The notes under the pieces: generated by a model
Databases searched by the model: none
What the model was told of the DNA's origin: nothing
The model's input: only the letters and a program-made list of their open reading frames with translations
In this document: piece after piece, positions 52,355-61,300 of the stretch
Layout of the letters: each line of letters opens with the position of its first letter
Position numbering within the stretch: position 1 is the first letter of the stretch
Assembly (NCBI GenBank): GCA_900754745.1
Contig: CAAEEB010000067.1
Location: forward strand, 1-64,000
Direction: 5' to 3'
Origin: an uncultured Collinsella sp.
Lineage (GTDB): Bacteria; Actinomycetota; Coriobacteriia; Coriobacteriales; Coriobacteriaceae
DNA length: 64,000 nucleotides
Position numbers and translations under genes: made by a program

Positions 52355-52385
52355 TTGCAGAATTGCGTCACATTGCAGTTCTGCC
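52355..52385. repeat. Short repeat related to the ATPase operator
   Basis: TTGCAGAA...TTGCAGTTCTGCC contains the TTGCAGTTCT element found in the right arm of the ATPase inverted repeat, plus GCAGAA/TTCTGC inverted halves. It lies between the two convergent island genes. The remaining bases of the 180-base gap show nothing clear. Confidence 0.35.
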
Positions 52386-52415
52386 AGAGATGCCGGACAC
52401 TAATGCCTAATTGTC

Positions 52416-55400
52416 CTACAGCGCCAACAACCCTTGGTCGAAGGCGTTGGGGAACTTGAACTTGCGCTGCTTGGGCTTGCCGTGCTTATCCACGCCGAGG
52501 ATGACGTCGATGAACCCGCCCTCGCGGTCGATGTCGACAACCTCGCCGTAGCCGAACGCCTTGTGGAACACCGTGTCGCCCACCTCGAGAGCGGCGAGCT
52601 GTGCATCAGTCGGCGCGGCCGCGGCGGGCGCGGGCTCTTCTGCCTCCTCCGGATAGCCCGAGATCCACCACCCAGGGTTGCCGACCGTGGCCTTGTTGCC
52701 GCGGAAGGTGAACTCGAAGCTTGCTCCACGCTTGGCGAGCTGCTTCATGACGTTGTCCAGCTCGCCACCGCCGATGACCCAGAGGTTGCCCTCGCTCGTT
52801 TCGCGCAGATCGACGAACTTGAGTCCCTGCTCTTCGATGGCGTTGACGATCCAGTCGCGCTTGGCGGGAGTCGCCTGCGTGGCAGTCGGTGGGGTGGCGT
52901 TGGCTGTACCGGCCATGGGCACCGGCGTGGTGCCGCCCGCACGGACGGCACCAGCTTCCTTCTTCTCCCGCACGTGAGTAACCGTCCCCGGCTTGGGCAG
53001 ATCGACATGCTCCACCGTGCTCGTCCCGCGCACCATGCGCCCGGTCTCGTCCAGCAGCGTGTCCTGCTTTGCCATCAGCTCGAAGTCCGCCATGGTGAGA
53101 GACGTGTCGAACAGGCCCATGCGTGCGTCGTAGCTGTGCTTCTCAATGCCCGTGTAGGAGAGGCTTGCGTCCTCGTAGCGCCGGAACTTGTACACGGCGT
53201 CGTTCATCACGGAATCGCGGAACACGCCAAGGGAGACGAGCAGCTCGAAGTCCTTCACGGAAAGGCCCGTAACCTTCTTGAACAGACCGGGCTCCAACTG
53301 CGTGATGACTTCCTTCAGGCTCTGCTCGCGATAGTCCGTAAGGTACATGAACACGGGAATGCGCGTGGCGAACTTGATCAGCTTCTCCTGGATCTGCTTG
53401 CGCTTGGTCTTGAATTCCTTCTCTTCCTCGGAGAGCTCCTTCTTCTCCTTTTTAGTAAGCTCGCCGCCTTCTTTCTTGGCTTTCTTCACGTGCTCAGACT
53501 TGTTGATAATCGTCTCGATATCGTCGTTAAGGCTGCGGAAGCCCTCGATGTTGCTCAGGGCCTTCATCGCCTCGGCGTTCTCGAGCAGGCGACGCAGTGT
53601 ATCGTTGTCGACGTTGACCAGCAAGGCACTTTCCCAGCGGCGGGCAAGCAACGTAGCCGAGGTTCCCGCCATAGCGATGTCCAGAATGTCGGCTGCATCG
53701 ACCTCGCGCATAGCGCTGCCGTCGTAGGCCAGCACGGGCAGAAACTTGATGAAGTCGGCAACCTTTTTCTCGGGACTCGGCTCCTCAACGGAAAGCTGGC
53801 AGCTGTAGTCGGAGACCATGGCCAGGGCACGGTCGAGCGCAAAGTCGAACACGTAGCATTCCTGCTTGATTACCTGCATGCGACCGTTTTCGTCCTTGGC
53901 GGTCCAGGGGCTTTGCACACGGAATGCTGTTTGGAAGTACGTTTCGGGGCTACGCAGGTTGCGCAGCATGAATACGCCCGTCCAGGGGCGGATGGTCACG
54001 CCCGTGGTGAGCTTGCCGCACGAGAGCGTGATGGTCTTGGTCGCCAGCGGGTCACCCATGGCGCGTCGCACGGGCTCCACGGCGTCAAGGCCAATACCCG
54101 CCTTGGTGCCTGCCGCCACGAGTACGCGATAATCGTGGTAGAAGGCGTTTTGCCGCTCTGCCAGCAAGTTCGCCATCGCGTAGCAAGAAGCCACATTGGG
54201 CAAAAACCATAGCGTGTGGGTGAGGTTTGCCAGCAGGTCGGCATGGCTAAAGGGGAGCACTGGCTTCTGCGCGCCCATCTTGAGTTCGTCCGTAGTGGTC
54301 TCGGCCAGCGAGCCGCGAATGAGGTCGAGCCATTTTTGCACGTAGTCCTTGTATTTGAACTGCGCGGCATCTCCCTCGCCCGTAGCGGAGAAGAACACGT
54401 TGAGGTCGAATTCATCGAACTCGCCCGCGCGCGCCACCTTGGTGATGGAGTCGGGCACCTTGTAGGTCATAAGCACCATGCGCGGCAGTGCCTCGTAAGG
54501 ATTTGGCTCAAAGGGGTGCGTGCTCACCCAGTCCCGCTTTGCCTGCTGCTCGTCTGAGTAGGTCCAGTTAAAGATCTGGTCCTCGATAAACTCGCCGGAA
54601 GTCAACGCACGGAACGGCGTACCGGAGAGGTACAGGTATCGATCTGCCTGGATGGGCAGCCATGTCTCGTCGATGTTGTTGCCCTTCGAGGCCTCGTCGG
54701 CTTCCTTCTCCTCAGCCTCGACGGCCTTGTCTTCATCTTGATTGGCAAAGAGGCCCTTTGCGCTGTCTCTCCACGCGCCGAAGTGGTATTCATCGAACGC
54801 CACCAGGTCCCACTTCTCCAAGTGGACCCATTCGTTGCGTGCTTTGATGGTGCCGTTCTTATCCACGCCGAGGAAGTCCTGGAAGGAGCCAAAGCATACG
54901 ATGGGACGCGCTGGATCGCACTCATCGTAGGACCTGACATCGCGGGCGACGAACTGCCAGCCTTCAAAGTCGATGTGGCTCTCAAGATCCTCGCGCCAGG
55001 CATCCTCCACGGCAGGCTTGAAGGTAAGCACAAGCACACGCTTCATGTTCATACGACGTGCGAGCTGATAGGTCGCAAACGTCTTACCGAAGCGCATTTT
55101 GGCGTTCCACAGAAACTTGGGCACGCTGCGGTTGCCGGGCTGCTCGCACATGCGGAAGTATGCCTCGGTCTTGTTTACGGCCGAAAGCTGCTCGGGGCGC
55201 ATGACAAAGTCTTCGGTACGTTCGCGCTCGTAGCTGGTGCGGTCGCGCACTTGCAGCCAGGCGTTGCGGACGTCATCGGGAGTGCAGCGGAACCACTCAC
55301 CGTTGGGGTTGTCGAAACCCATCTGTTTTAGACGGCGATGAACCGCCTTATCCCTAAAGCATGTTCCGTCGGAGCGCATCGCGCTCTCATTAAAGACGAT

Positions 55401-55580
55401 TTCATACGGCTTGCCGTCACAGGGCTGCAAGACGGGGAACTGTTCCGCAACGCGAATCTCTGCGGTGCGGGTCGTGTCACCGATTTTGAGAAGCCCCTTA
55501 TTCTCGGGATTCTTGTCACGGTACGCATAGATTATCGGGTGAATATCCGGGCGCCTGGGGAAGAAGGAAGTGCTAGGCAT
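52416..55580 (-). CDS. Restriction-like protein: GIY-YIG/T5orf172-like domain, SF2 helicase, Tudor-like tail
   Basis: Start ATG 55580 has GAGG upstream and overlaps the preceding methylase gene by eight bases; 1054 residues. N terminus: IIYAYRDKN...GLLKIGDTTR resembles a GIY-YIG/T5orf172 nuclease core. Residues about 130-610: SF2 translocase with motif I KMRFGKTFATYQ, motif II AFDEYHFG, motif III LSGTPFRAL and motif VI QTAFRVQSPW. A Lys/Glu coiled region sits near 720. The C terminus has GDTVFHKAFGYGEVVDIDREGG, like the Tudor fold ending UvrD/PcrA. Nuclease plus helicase beside methylases points to restriction. The recognition sequence cannot be inferred. Confidence 0.8.
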   Translation of the reverse strand: MPSTSFFPRRPDIHPIIYAYRDKNPENKGLLKIGDTTRTAEIRVAEQFPVLQPCDGKPYEIVFNESAMRSDGTCFRDKAVHRRLKQMGFDNPNGEWFRCTPDDVRNAWLQVRDRTSYERERTEDFVMRPEQLSAVNKTEAYFRMCEQPGNRSVPKFLWNAKMRFGKTFATYQLARRMNMKRVLVLTFKPAVEDAWREDLESHIDFEGWQFVARDVRSYDECDPARPIVCFGSFQDFLGVDKNGTIKARNEWVHLEKWDLVAFDEYHFGAWRDSAKGLFANQDEDKAVEAEEKEADEASKGNNIDETWLPIQADRYLYLSGTPFRALTSGEFIEDQIFNWTYSDEQQAKRDWVSTHPFEPNPYEALPRMVLMTYKVPDSITKVARAGEFDEFDLNVFFSATGEGDAAQFKYKDYVQKWLDLIRGSLAETTTDELKMGAQKPVLPFSHADLLANLTHTLWFLPNVASCYAMANLLAERQNAFYHDYRVLVAAGTKAGIGLDAVEPVRRAMGDPLATKTITLSCGKLTTGVTIRPWTGVFMLRNLRSPETYFQTAFRVQSPWTAKDENGRMQVIKQECYVFDFALDRALAMVSDYSCQLSVEEPSPEKKVADFIKFLPVLAYDGSAMREVDAADILDIAMAGTSATLLARRWESALLVNVDNDTLRRLLENAEAMKALSNIEGFRSLNDDIETIINKSEHVKKAKKEGGELTKKEKKELSEEEKEFKTKRKQIQEKLIKFATRIPVFMYLTDYREQSLKEVITQLEPGLFKKVTGLSVKDFELLVSLGVFRDSVMNDAVYKFRRYEDASLSYTGIEKHSYDARMGLFDTSLTMADFELMAKQDTLLDETGRMVRGTSTVEHVDLPKPGTVTHVREKKEAGAVRAGGTTPVPMAGTANATPPTATQATPAKRDWIVNAIEEQGLKFVDLRETSEGNLWVIGGGELDNVMKQLAKRGASFEFTFRGNKATVGNPGWWISGYPEEAEEPAPAAAAPTDAQLAALEVGDTVFHKAFGYGEVVDIDREGGFIDVILGVDKHGKPKQRKFKFPNAFDQGLLAL

Positions 55581-57132
55581 TGGAGACCTCAACCGTGTCG
55601 CCTATGGTGCTTTCGATGAATCTGAGGTCTTCAGTGGAGAAACCGAATCGGGAGACTAGAAGGTCGTCGGTCCACTTTCTATCAAAGGGAACGAGCGGGA
55701 TGTAATCAAAGACGGATTGGTTTACCTGCATTGTCCCCTTGCCAAAATAAAGAAGGAATCTGAATACATTCGTTTCTGTGAAAGACTTGCAGCTCAGCAT
55801 TTCTGCTTCCGTGTTGAACGGTCCGATTTGGAGGAATGTTTCGGTGCATACTTCGCCGGGGAGTCCCAAGATTGGCTCTGGGGGTATTACTGCATTCGTA
55901 GAAAAGGACGTAGTGAAAAACAGCTTGTACTTTTCGATGTTTTCCCTTCCTGCTGTGACCGTTTTATTGGTGATAAAACCCGAAGTTCTGCGGGCGCCTC
56001 CCTTGATGCCTTTTACTCCATAGATTTTCACCGAGTTGGGAAAGGGGAACTCGGATAGGTTTGAGCCTGGATACCGAGACGGTTCATTGAAGAGGTACTT
56101 TCTAATTCCAAAAGGTTTGGTTTTAGATACGATTTTTGAGAAGCGCTCTAAGCCGGCAAGCTTGTCCAGTACTGAAAATAGCCGGCTATCTCTAATGACA
56201 TACTTCGTTCCACTGTCTAGGAAGCGCATGCACGTCGTTGTGTCGTCCTTGATTGGCTTGAATACATATTTCAAACGCCCTTTATGGTTTCTGTCCCAGA
56301 GGAAGTAGCAAACGCCGCCATCAATGTGCAAGCCTGGAAAACACTCCGCGGCGTTCTCGAAATCGTGTATTTCCGCGAGATGTTGGTCCATGCGCATTTC
56401 GCTACGAAACGAGTTGAGCGTTGAGCGGCCACCGACCATCCAGCGCGACGGGATGATCATGGATAGATAGTGGGGATTGAGCCTCTTCGCTTGTGTTACG
56501 AAGTTTTGATAAATGGGGGCAGCCGCGTCTGTGCTAGCTCCGCTTCCATCACTAAGCTGGTACGGCGGGTTTCCGACGATCACGTCGAACTTCATATTCA
56601 GTAACCTTTCAGGATCGTCGGTGTGTATGAATTCGTAGGCGTGGGTTTCGAGTTCGGCGTCGCGATCATACTCGGCGTTCGATGCCCCGCAGTATTTGCA
56701 TCGACTATTCACCCACGTGTGCTGGATGGCCCGGTGTCGTACATTCCCCTCGGAGCTGTCAAACTCCACGACCGAAAAACGCCCGTTGGGAAACTTGCTG
56801 CAGTACAGGCTGCGTCGGGAAAGCAAACTTGTGAGCTCGGTGATCGCGATACCAAAGAGCTGCTCGTGCATGATATGGTCAACGCGCTCCTGCAGGTCGG
56901 GATACACGTGCTCAAGTCCTACGATGAATCGCTTTGCCGCCTCGCGCAAAAACACGCCCGATTTGCAGCATGGGTCCAAGATTTTGATGGTGGGGTCGCT
57001 CCAGATTTCAGCCGGCAGCATGTCCAGAACATCGTTGGCGAGATCCGGTGGCGTAAAGACCTCGTCGTTGCTTAGGTTAGCCAGACAAGTCAATACATCG
57101 GGGTTGTGTACGGTCTCAAGCAGGCTAGCCAT
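55573..57132 (-). CDS. N6-adenine DNA methyltransferase (Eco57I-like)
   Basis: The 519-residue protein begins with EVFTPPDLANDVLDML, then SAM motif I as LDPCCKSGVFL (Lys replacing Gly of DPxxGSG), and the catalytic NPPY (GNPPYQLSDG, about residue 184). A small SRCKYCGAS element sits between them. The C-terminal half resembles a target-recognition domain. GC content and codon use in the 55.7-56.6 kb part are clearly lower than the neighbours, a sign of transfer. It overlaps both adjacent genes by eight bases, so the three are translationally coupled. Confidence 0.85.
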   Translation of the reverse strand: MASLLETVHNPDVLTCLANLSNDEVFTPPDLANDVLDMLPAEIWSDPTIKILDPCCKSGVFLREAAKRFIVGLEHVYPDLQERVDHIMHEQLFGIAITELTSLLSRRSLYCSKFPNGRFSVVEFDSSEGNVRHRAIQHTWVNSRCKYCGASNAEYDRDAELETHAYEFIHTDDPERLLNMKFDVIVGNPPYQLSDGSGASTDAAAPIYQNFVTQAKRLNPHYLSMIIPSRWMVGGRSTLNSFRSEMRMDQHLAEIHDFENAAECFPGLHIDGGVCYFLWDRNHKGRLKYVFKPIKDDTTTCMRFLDSGTKYVIRDSRLFSVLDKLAGLERFSKIVSKTKPFGIRKYLFNEPSRYPGSNLSEFPFPNSVKIYGVKGIKGGARRTSGFITNKTVTAGRENIEKYKLFFTTSFSTNAVIPPEPILGLPGEVCTETFLQIGPFNTEAEMLSCKSFTETNVFRFLLYFGKGTMQVNQSVFDYIPLVPFDRKWTDDLLVSRFGFSTEDLRFIESTIGDTVEVSNA

Positions 57133-57820
57133 GGCACTGGACCTCCCAGTAATTGGTGAGGGGATATTCCTTTATTGCGGAAGGGATGTAGGCATCGAGC
57201 TCGGCGTCGTACTCCCAGTCGGTATGTGCTCGGACATCGCCGCCTAAGTCGTCGAAGGTGAAAAGGGAGAGCGTTTCTCCCTTATCGGCGTTGCCATCGA
57301 GAAGTTCGCTCAGCAAGAAATCACGACGCTTCACCTTGTCGCCCGTTACGAGTGACCATTCGGCAAAGGTGATGGGGCTATTGTTGGCGTCTTTGAGCGT
57401 GAGAGCATCGCCGCACAGGATGTTCTTGTCGAGCACATAGCGGATGGCCTCGAGGAAGAGCGTGTCCGGCTTTTTGATTGCTTTCTTAGCCTCTGCCTCG
57501 ACGATTCCGTATAGACGATCACGGCATTCTTGGGCGTTGTCTTCGAGAAGTTCGACGCCGTAAAGGCTACTTACAGCGATGAACGCATTGCGCTGGTAAT
57601 CGTCGGGATTCTTCTTGTAACGCTGGCTTACAACGGTGAGCTTGCGGCGCAATACCTCGGCCAGGAAATTGCCATTGCCGCACGCCGGCTCCAGAAAACG
57701 GGATTCGATGCGCTCGGTCTCCTGTTTGACCATGTCGAGCATGGCGTTGACTTCGCGCTCGTTCGTAAAGACCTCTCCGTGCTCCTGCACTCTCTTGCGA
57801 GATTTAACCTGCTGAGCCAT
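57125..57820 (-). CDS. Methylase-like protein with SAM motif but no NPPY
   Basis: The 231-residue protein carries HGEVFTNEREVNAMLDM and motif I FLEPACGNGNFL (42-53), the usual start of N6-adenine methylases of the HsdM type. It stops before any catalytic (D/N)PPY; the expected position reads DALTLKDANNSPITFAEW. It may bind SAM or structure the complex without methylating, pairing with the complete methylase next to it. GAGGTGAAGGC precedes the ATG. It is first in the three-gene operon. Confidence 0.75.
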   Translation of the reverse strand: MAQQVKSRKRVQEHGEVFTNEREVNAMLDMVKQETERIESRFLEPACGNGNFLAEVLRRKLTVVSQRYKKNPDDYQRNAFIAVSSLYGVELLEDNAQECRDRLYGIVEAEAKKAIKKPDTLFLEAIRYVLDKNILCGDALTLKDANNSPITFAEWSLVTGDKVKRRDFLLSELLDGNADKGETLSLFTFDDLGGDVRAHTDWEYDAELDAYIPSAIKEYPLTNYWEVQCHG

Positions 57821-57836
57821 GCCTTCACCTCAATGC

Positions 57837-57897
57837 CTGTACGATAAATCATACAGCAGTGTAGCTGAAAGGACGTCTGTATGAAATAGCGTACAAG
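57837..57897. promoter_or_regulatory. Paired operators in the divergent gap of the restriction-like operon
   Basis: CTGTACGATAAATCATACAG (57837-57856) and CTGTATGAAATAGCGTACAA (57877-57896) are two similar imperfect palindromes whose starts are 40 bases apart. On the minus strand TTCATA and TACACT, 16 apart, form a promoter whose -35 overlaps the second palindrome. The layout resembles C-protein control regions of restriction systems. Confidence 0.55.
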
Positions 57898-57904
57898 TAA
57901 CGAT

Positions 57905-57927
57905 GGCTCAATTAATAGGATTGAGCC
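57905..57927 (+). promoter_or_regulatory. Hairpin enclosing the ribosome site of the XRE gene
   Basis: GGCTCAAT and ATTGAGCC form perfect 8-bp arms around TAATAGG, directly before ATG 57928. The AGG in the loop is the only ribosome-site candidate, so folding could limit translation of the controller. Confidence 0.5.
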
Positions 57928-58212
57928 ATGGATATCGAGATGACATGTGAGTTCGTATGCAGGGAGGTCGGCGCTAACGTCGGCCGCCTACGTAACGAGC
58001 GTGATATTTCCCAAGCGCAGCTCGCTCGCATGATCGGGGTAAATCGGCCCAATCTCTGCAACTTTGAAAACGGCAGGCAAAACGTATCGATCGATTATCT
58101 CGTTATAATTGCCGAGGGTCTCGATGTTCCGCTTGTCGAGTTCTTCTCCGGCCTGGAGAATGCACGCCCCAGCGAGTGCGCTGCTGTCCGCGTGACAGAC
58201 GCAGGGGAGTAG
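57928..58212 (+). CDS. XRE-family HTH regulator, putative controller of the restriction-like operon
   Basis: The 94-residue protein has a Cro/C1-type helix-turn-helix at about 17-70 (VGRLRNERDISQAQLARMIGVNRPNLCNFENGRQN, in two parts: scaffold helix and recognition helix). It is divergent from the methylase-helicase operon with two operator-like palindromes between, the arrangement of controller (C) proteins in type II restriction systems. The start may also be ATG 57940. Confidence 0.8.
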   Translation: MDIEMTCEFVCREVGANVGRLRNERDISQAQLARMIGVNRPNLCNFENGRQNVSIDYLVIIAEGLDVPLVEFFSGLENARPSECAAVRVTDAGE

Positions 58213-58288
58213 CTGTTCCTTAGGAATCTGCCAGATGTGCTCAGCGCTAACATGTCAAAAGTACCTGGCACCAATGTTGAAAAAGCCA

Positions 58289-58308
58289 CGTCCCAAATTA
58301 GCTACTTT
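58289..58308. repeat. Family D half copy, right edge of the accessory island
   Basis: CGTCCCAAATTAGCTACTTT is the inverted counterpart (one mismatch) of 50705-50724, 7.6 kb away. It also matches the arm of the complete D element at 62198-62322. It lies in the gap between the XRE gene and dnaE. Confidence 0.6.
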
Positions 58309-58376
58309 CGGTGGGCGTCCGTGCCGTGGGGTAAAATCGTTCAGTCAGAACACGAACCCGCATCGGAGCTCATCAC

Positions 58377-61300
58377 ATGGCATTCGTCCATCTGCACAAT
58401 CACACTGTTTTTTCCATGCTCGACGGCGCAACCCGTATCCAGGATATGGTCAATCGCGCTGTTGAGCTGGGCATGCCTGCCGTGGCCATCACCGACCACG
58501 GCTACATGTACGGCGTGCCCGACCTGGCGCTGGCCTGCGACGCCGTCAACCACAACACGCCCGAGTACAAGACGTGGAGCCACGACAAGGCCTTCTTGGA
58601 AAAGGACCGCCGCGACGAGCTGGTGGAGCCCGATCCCGAGGAAAACCCGCGCGAGCATGCCCAGTACGTGAAGGACATGGCCATGTGGGACGAGAAGGGA
58701 AACATCGACGAGCTCAAGCCGCCCCTGGTCATCAAACCCATCTTTGGCTGCGAGGTCTACTTTACGCCGGACGAGACGCTCGCTCGCGACCATAAGCCCG
58801 AGCTCTACCACATGATCCTTTTGGCCAAGGACCAGGAGGGCTACGTCAACCTGATGCAGACGGTCTCCGAGGCCGCCGTGCAGGGCTTTTACTACAAGCC
58901 GCGCGTGACGCTCGACAACCTGCGCCGTCACGCCAAGGGCATGATCTGCACGAGTGCCTGCATCGCCGGCATCATCCCCAAGTACATCGACCGCGGTGAC
59001 ATGGAGGGCGCCATCAAGTGGGCCGAGACCTTCCGCGACACCTTCGAGCCCGGCGACTTCTATATCGAGATCCAGGAACACGGCATTACCACCGATAACG
59101 GCCTGACCGACGAGCAGATGGACCGCACACTCATCGACATCGCCAAGCAGGTGGGCGTCAAGGTCATCGCCACCAACGACTTCCACTACCTGCGCCGCGA
59201 GGACGCGCCGGTGCAGGACGTCATCATGTGCATCGGCATGAACGCCAAGGTCGACGACCCCAACCGCATGCGCATGACCGGCTCGGAGTTCTATATGAAG
59301 ACCGAGGAGGAGATGCGGGCGATGTTCCCGTATTGCCCCGAGGCCTGCGACAACACGCTCGAGATCGCCGACAAGTGCTACGTGGAGCTCGACTGGGACT
59401 CCATCATCCTGCCGCGCTTCCCGCTGCTCGATCCCGGCGAGACGCACGAGAGCCAGTTCCGCCGCGAGTGCGAGAAGGGCCTGCGCCAGCACTACGGTGA
59501 CGACTGGGCCACGCGCGAGATCGGTGGCGTCAACATCAAAGAGCGCTTTGAGTACGAATACAAGGTCATCTGCGACAAGGGCTTTGCCGCCTACTTTTTG
59601 ATCGTTGCCGAGTACGTGCAATGGGCCAAGGACAACGGCATCGGCGTCGGCCCCGGCCGTGGTTCTGCCGCCGGCGCTATCGTCGCCTACGCCATGAACA
59701 TCACCGCGTTCGACCCGCTCGAGAACGGCCTGATGTTCGAGAGGTTCCTGTCTCCGCAGCGTACCGAGATGCCCGATATCGATATGGACTTCGACGATGA
59801 GCGGCGCCTCGAGGTCGTGGAGCACGTTCGCCAGCTCTATGGCCCCGAGAAGGTCACCCACGTCATCACCTACTCGACCATTAAGGCCAAGCAGGCCATC
59901 AACGATGCCGCGCGCGTTCTGGACTACCCGGTCTACATGGGCCAGCGCCTGTCCAAGATGGTCTCGAGCGACCCCAAGGTCAAGCTCAAGCAGGTGCTCG
60001 ACAAGCAACCCGGCAAAGAGGATCTGTTTAACCCCGACTTTGCCGAGGCCTATAAAAAGGACGACGACGCCCGCCGCATCATCGACACGGCGCTCTCGAT
60101 CGAGGGCCTCACCCGTGGCGAGGGTGTGCACGCGTGCGCCGTTCTGATCTGCCGTGACCCCGTCAACGAGCACGTGCCCACCAAGCTCGACACCAAGGGC
60201 GGCGTCGAGATTACCCAGTACGAGGGCCATACCGTCGCCGACATGGGCCTGCTCAAGATGGACTTTTTGGGCCTGCGCACGCTGACGGTTATCTCCAAGG
60301 CCAAGGCGAACATCAAGAAGAACTTCGGTATCGACATCAAAGAGGAAGAGATCCCCTTTGACGACCCCGAGATCTTTAAGCTCATGGGCTCCGGCCACAC
60401 CGCCGGCGTCTTCCAGGTCGAGTCCGCCGGCATGACGGCCACGATCAAGAACATGAAGCCCACCGAGTACAAACACGTCGTAGCATTGATCGCCCTGTAC
60501 CGCCCGGGCCCGCTCGGCGCCGGCATGGTCTCGTCCTACATCAACCGTATGAACGGCAAGGAGCCGGCGGTTTCCTACGACGACCGCCTGGACGACATCC
60601 TGGGCGAAACCTACGGCACTATGGTCTACCAGGAGCAGGTTATGCTCATCTCCGTCGAGATGTGCGGCTTCTCCAAGGGCGAATCGGACTCGCGTATCCG
60701 TAAGCCCGTGGCTAAGAAAAAGATCAAACTGCTCACGTCGACGGTGCTCCACTGGGAGGATGGCTCGGACGAGACCACCTACGACCACTGGATGAACGGC
60801 GCTATCAAGAACAACTATACGCGCGAGGTCGCCCAGAAGATCTGGGACGATGTTCTCGAGTTCGCGTCCTACGCCTTTAACAAGTCGCACTCCGCCGGCT
60901 ATGCCATTCTGGTTATGCAGACGGCATGGCTCAAGGCGCACTACCCACACGAGTACATGGCGGCCGTCCTGACGTCCTACACGGGCAAGACCGACAAGAT
61001 CGTTCATTACGTCTCGGCGTGCCGTCACGACGGCATCCCCGTGCTGTCGCCAGATGTCAACGAGTCCGGTACCGAGTTCACGGCTACCAAGGAAGGCGTG
61101 CGCTTTGGTCTGGCCGGCATCCGCGGCGTGGGCACTGGCGTGGCGCAGACGATTATCGCCGAGCGCGAGGCGGGCGGCCCGTTTAAGACGCTGCACGACT
61201 TTGTCGAGCGCGTGGACTCGAGCCAGGCCAACCGCCGCGTGATCGAATCGCTGATCAAGGCAGGCGCCTTCGACTCCACGGGCTATCCGCGCCGCCAGAT

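Noticed and set aside
55573-57820. One methylase gene broken by a frameshift
   Set aside because: Both frames have their own EVFT motif and SAM motif I and separate ribosome sites, so they are two proteins, not halves of one.
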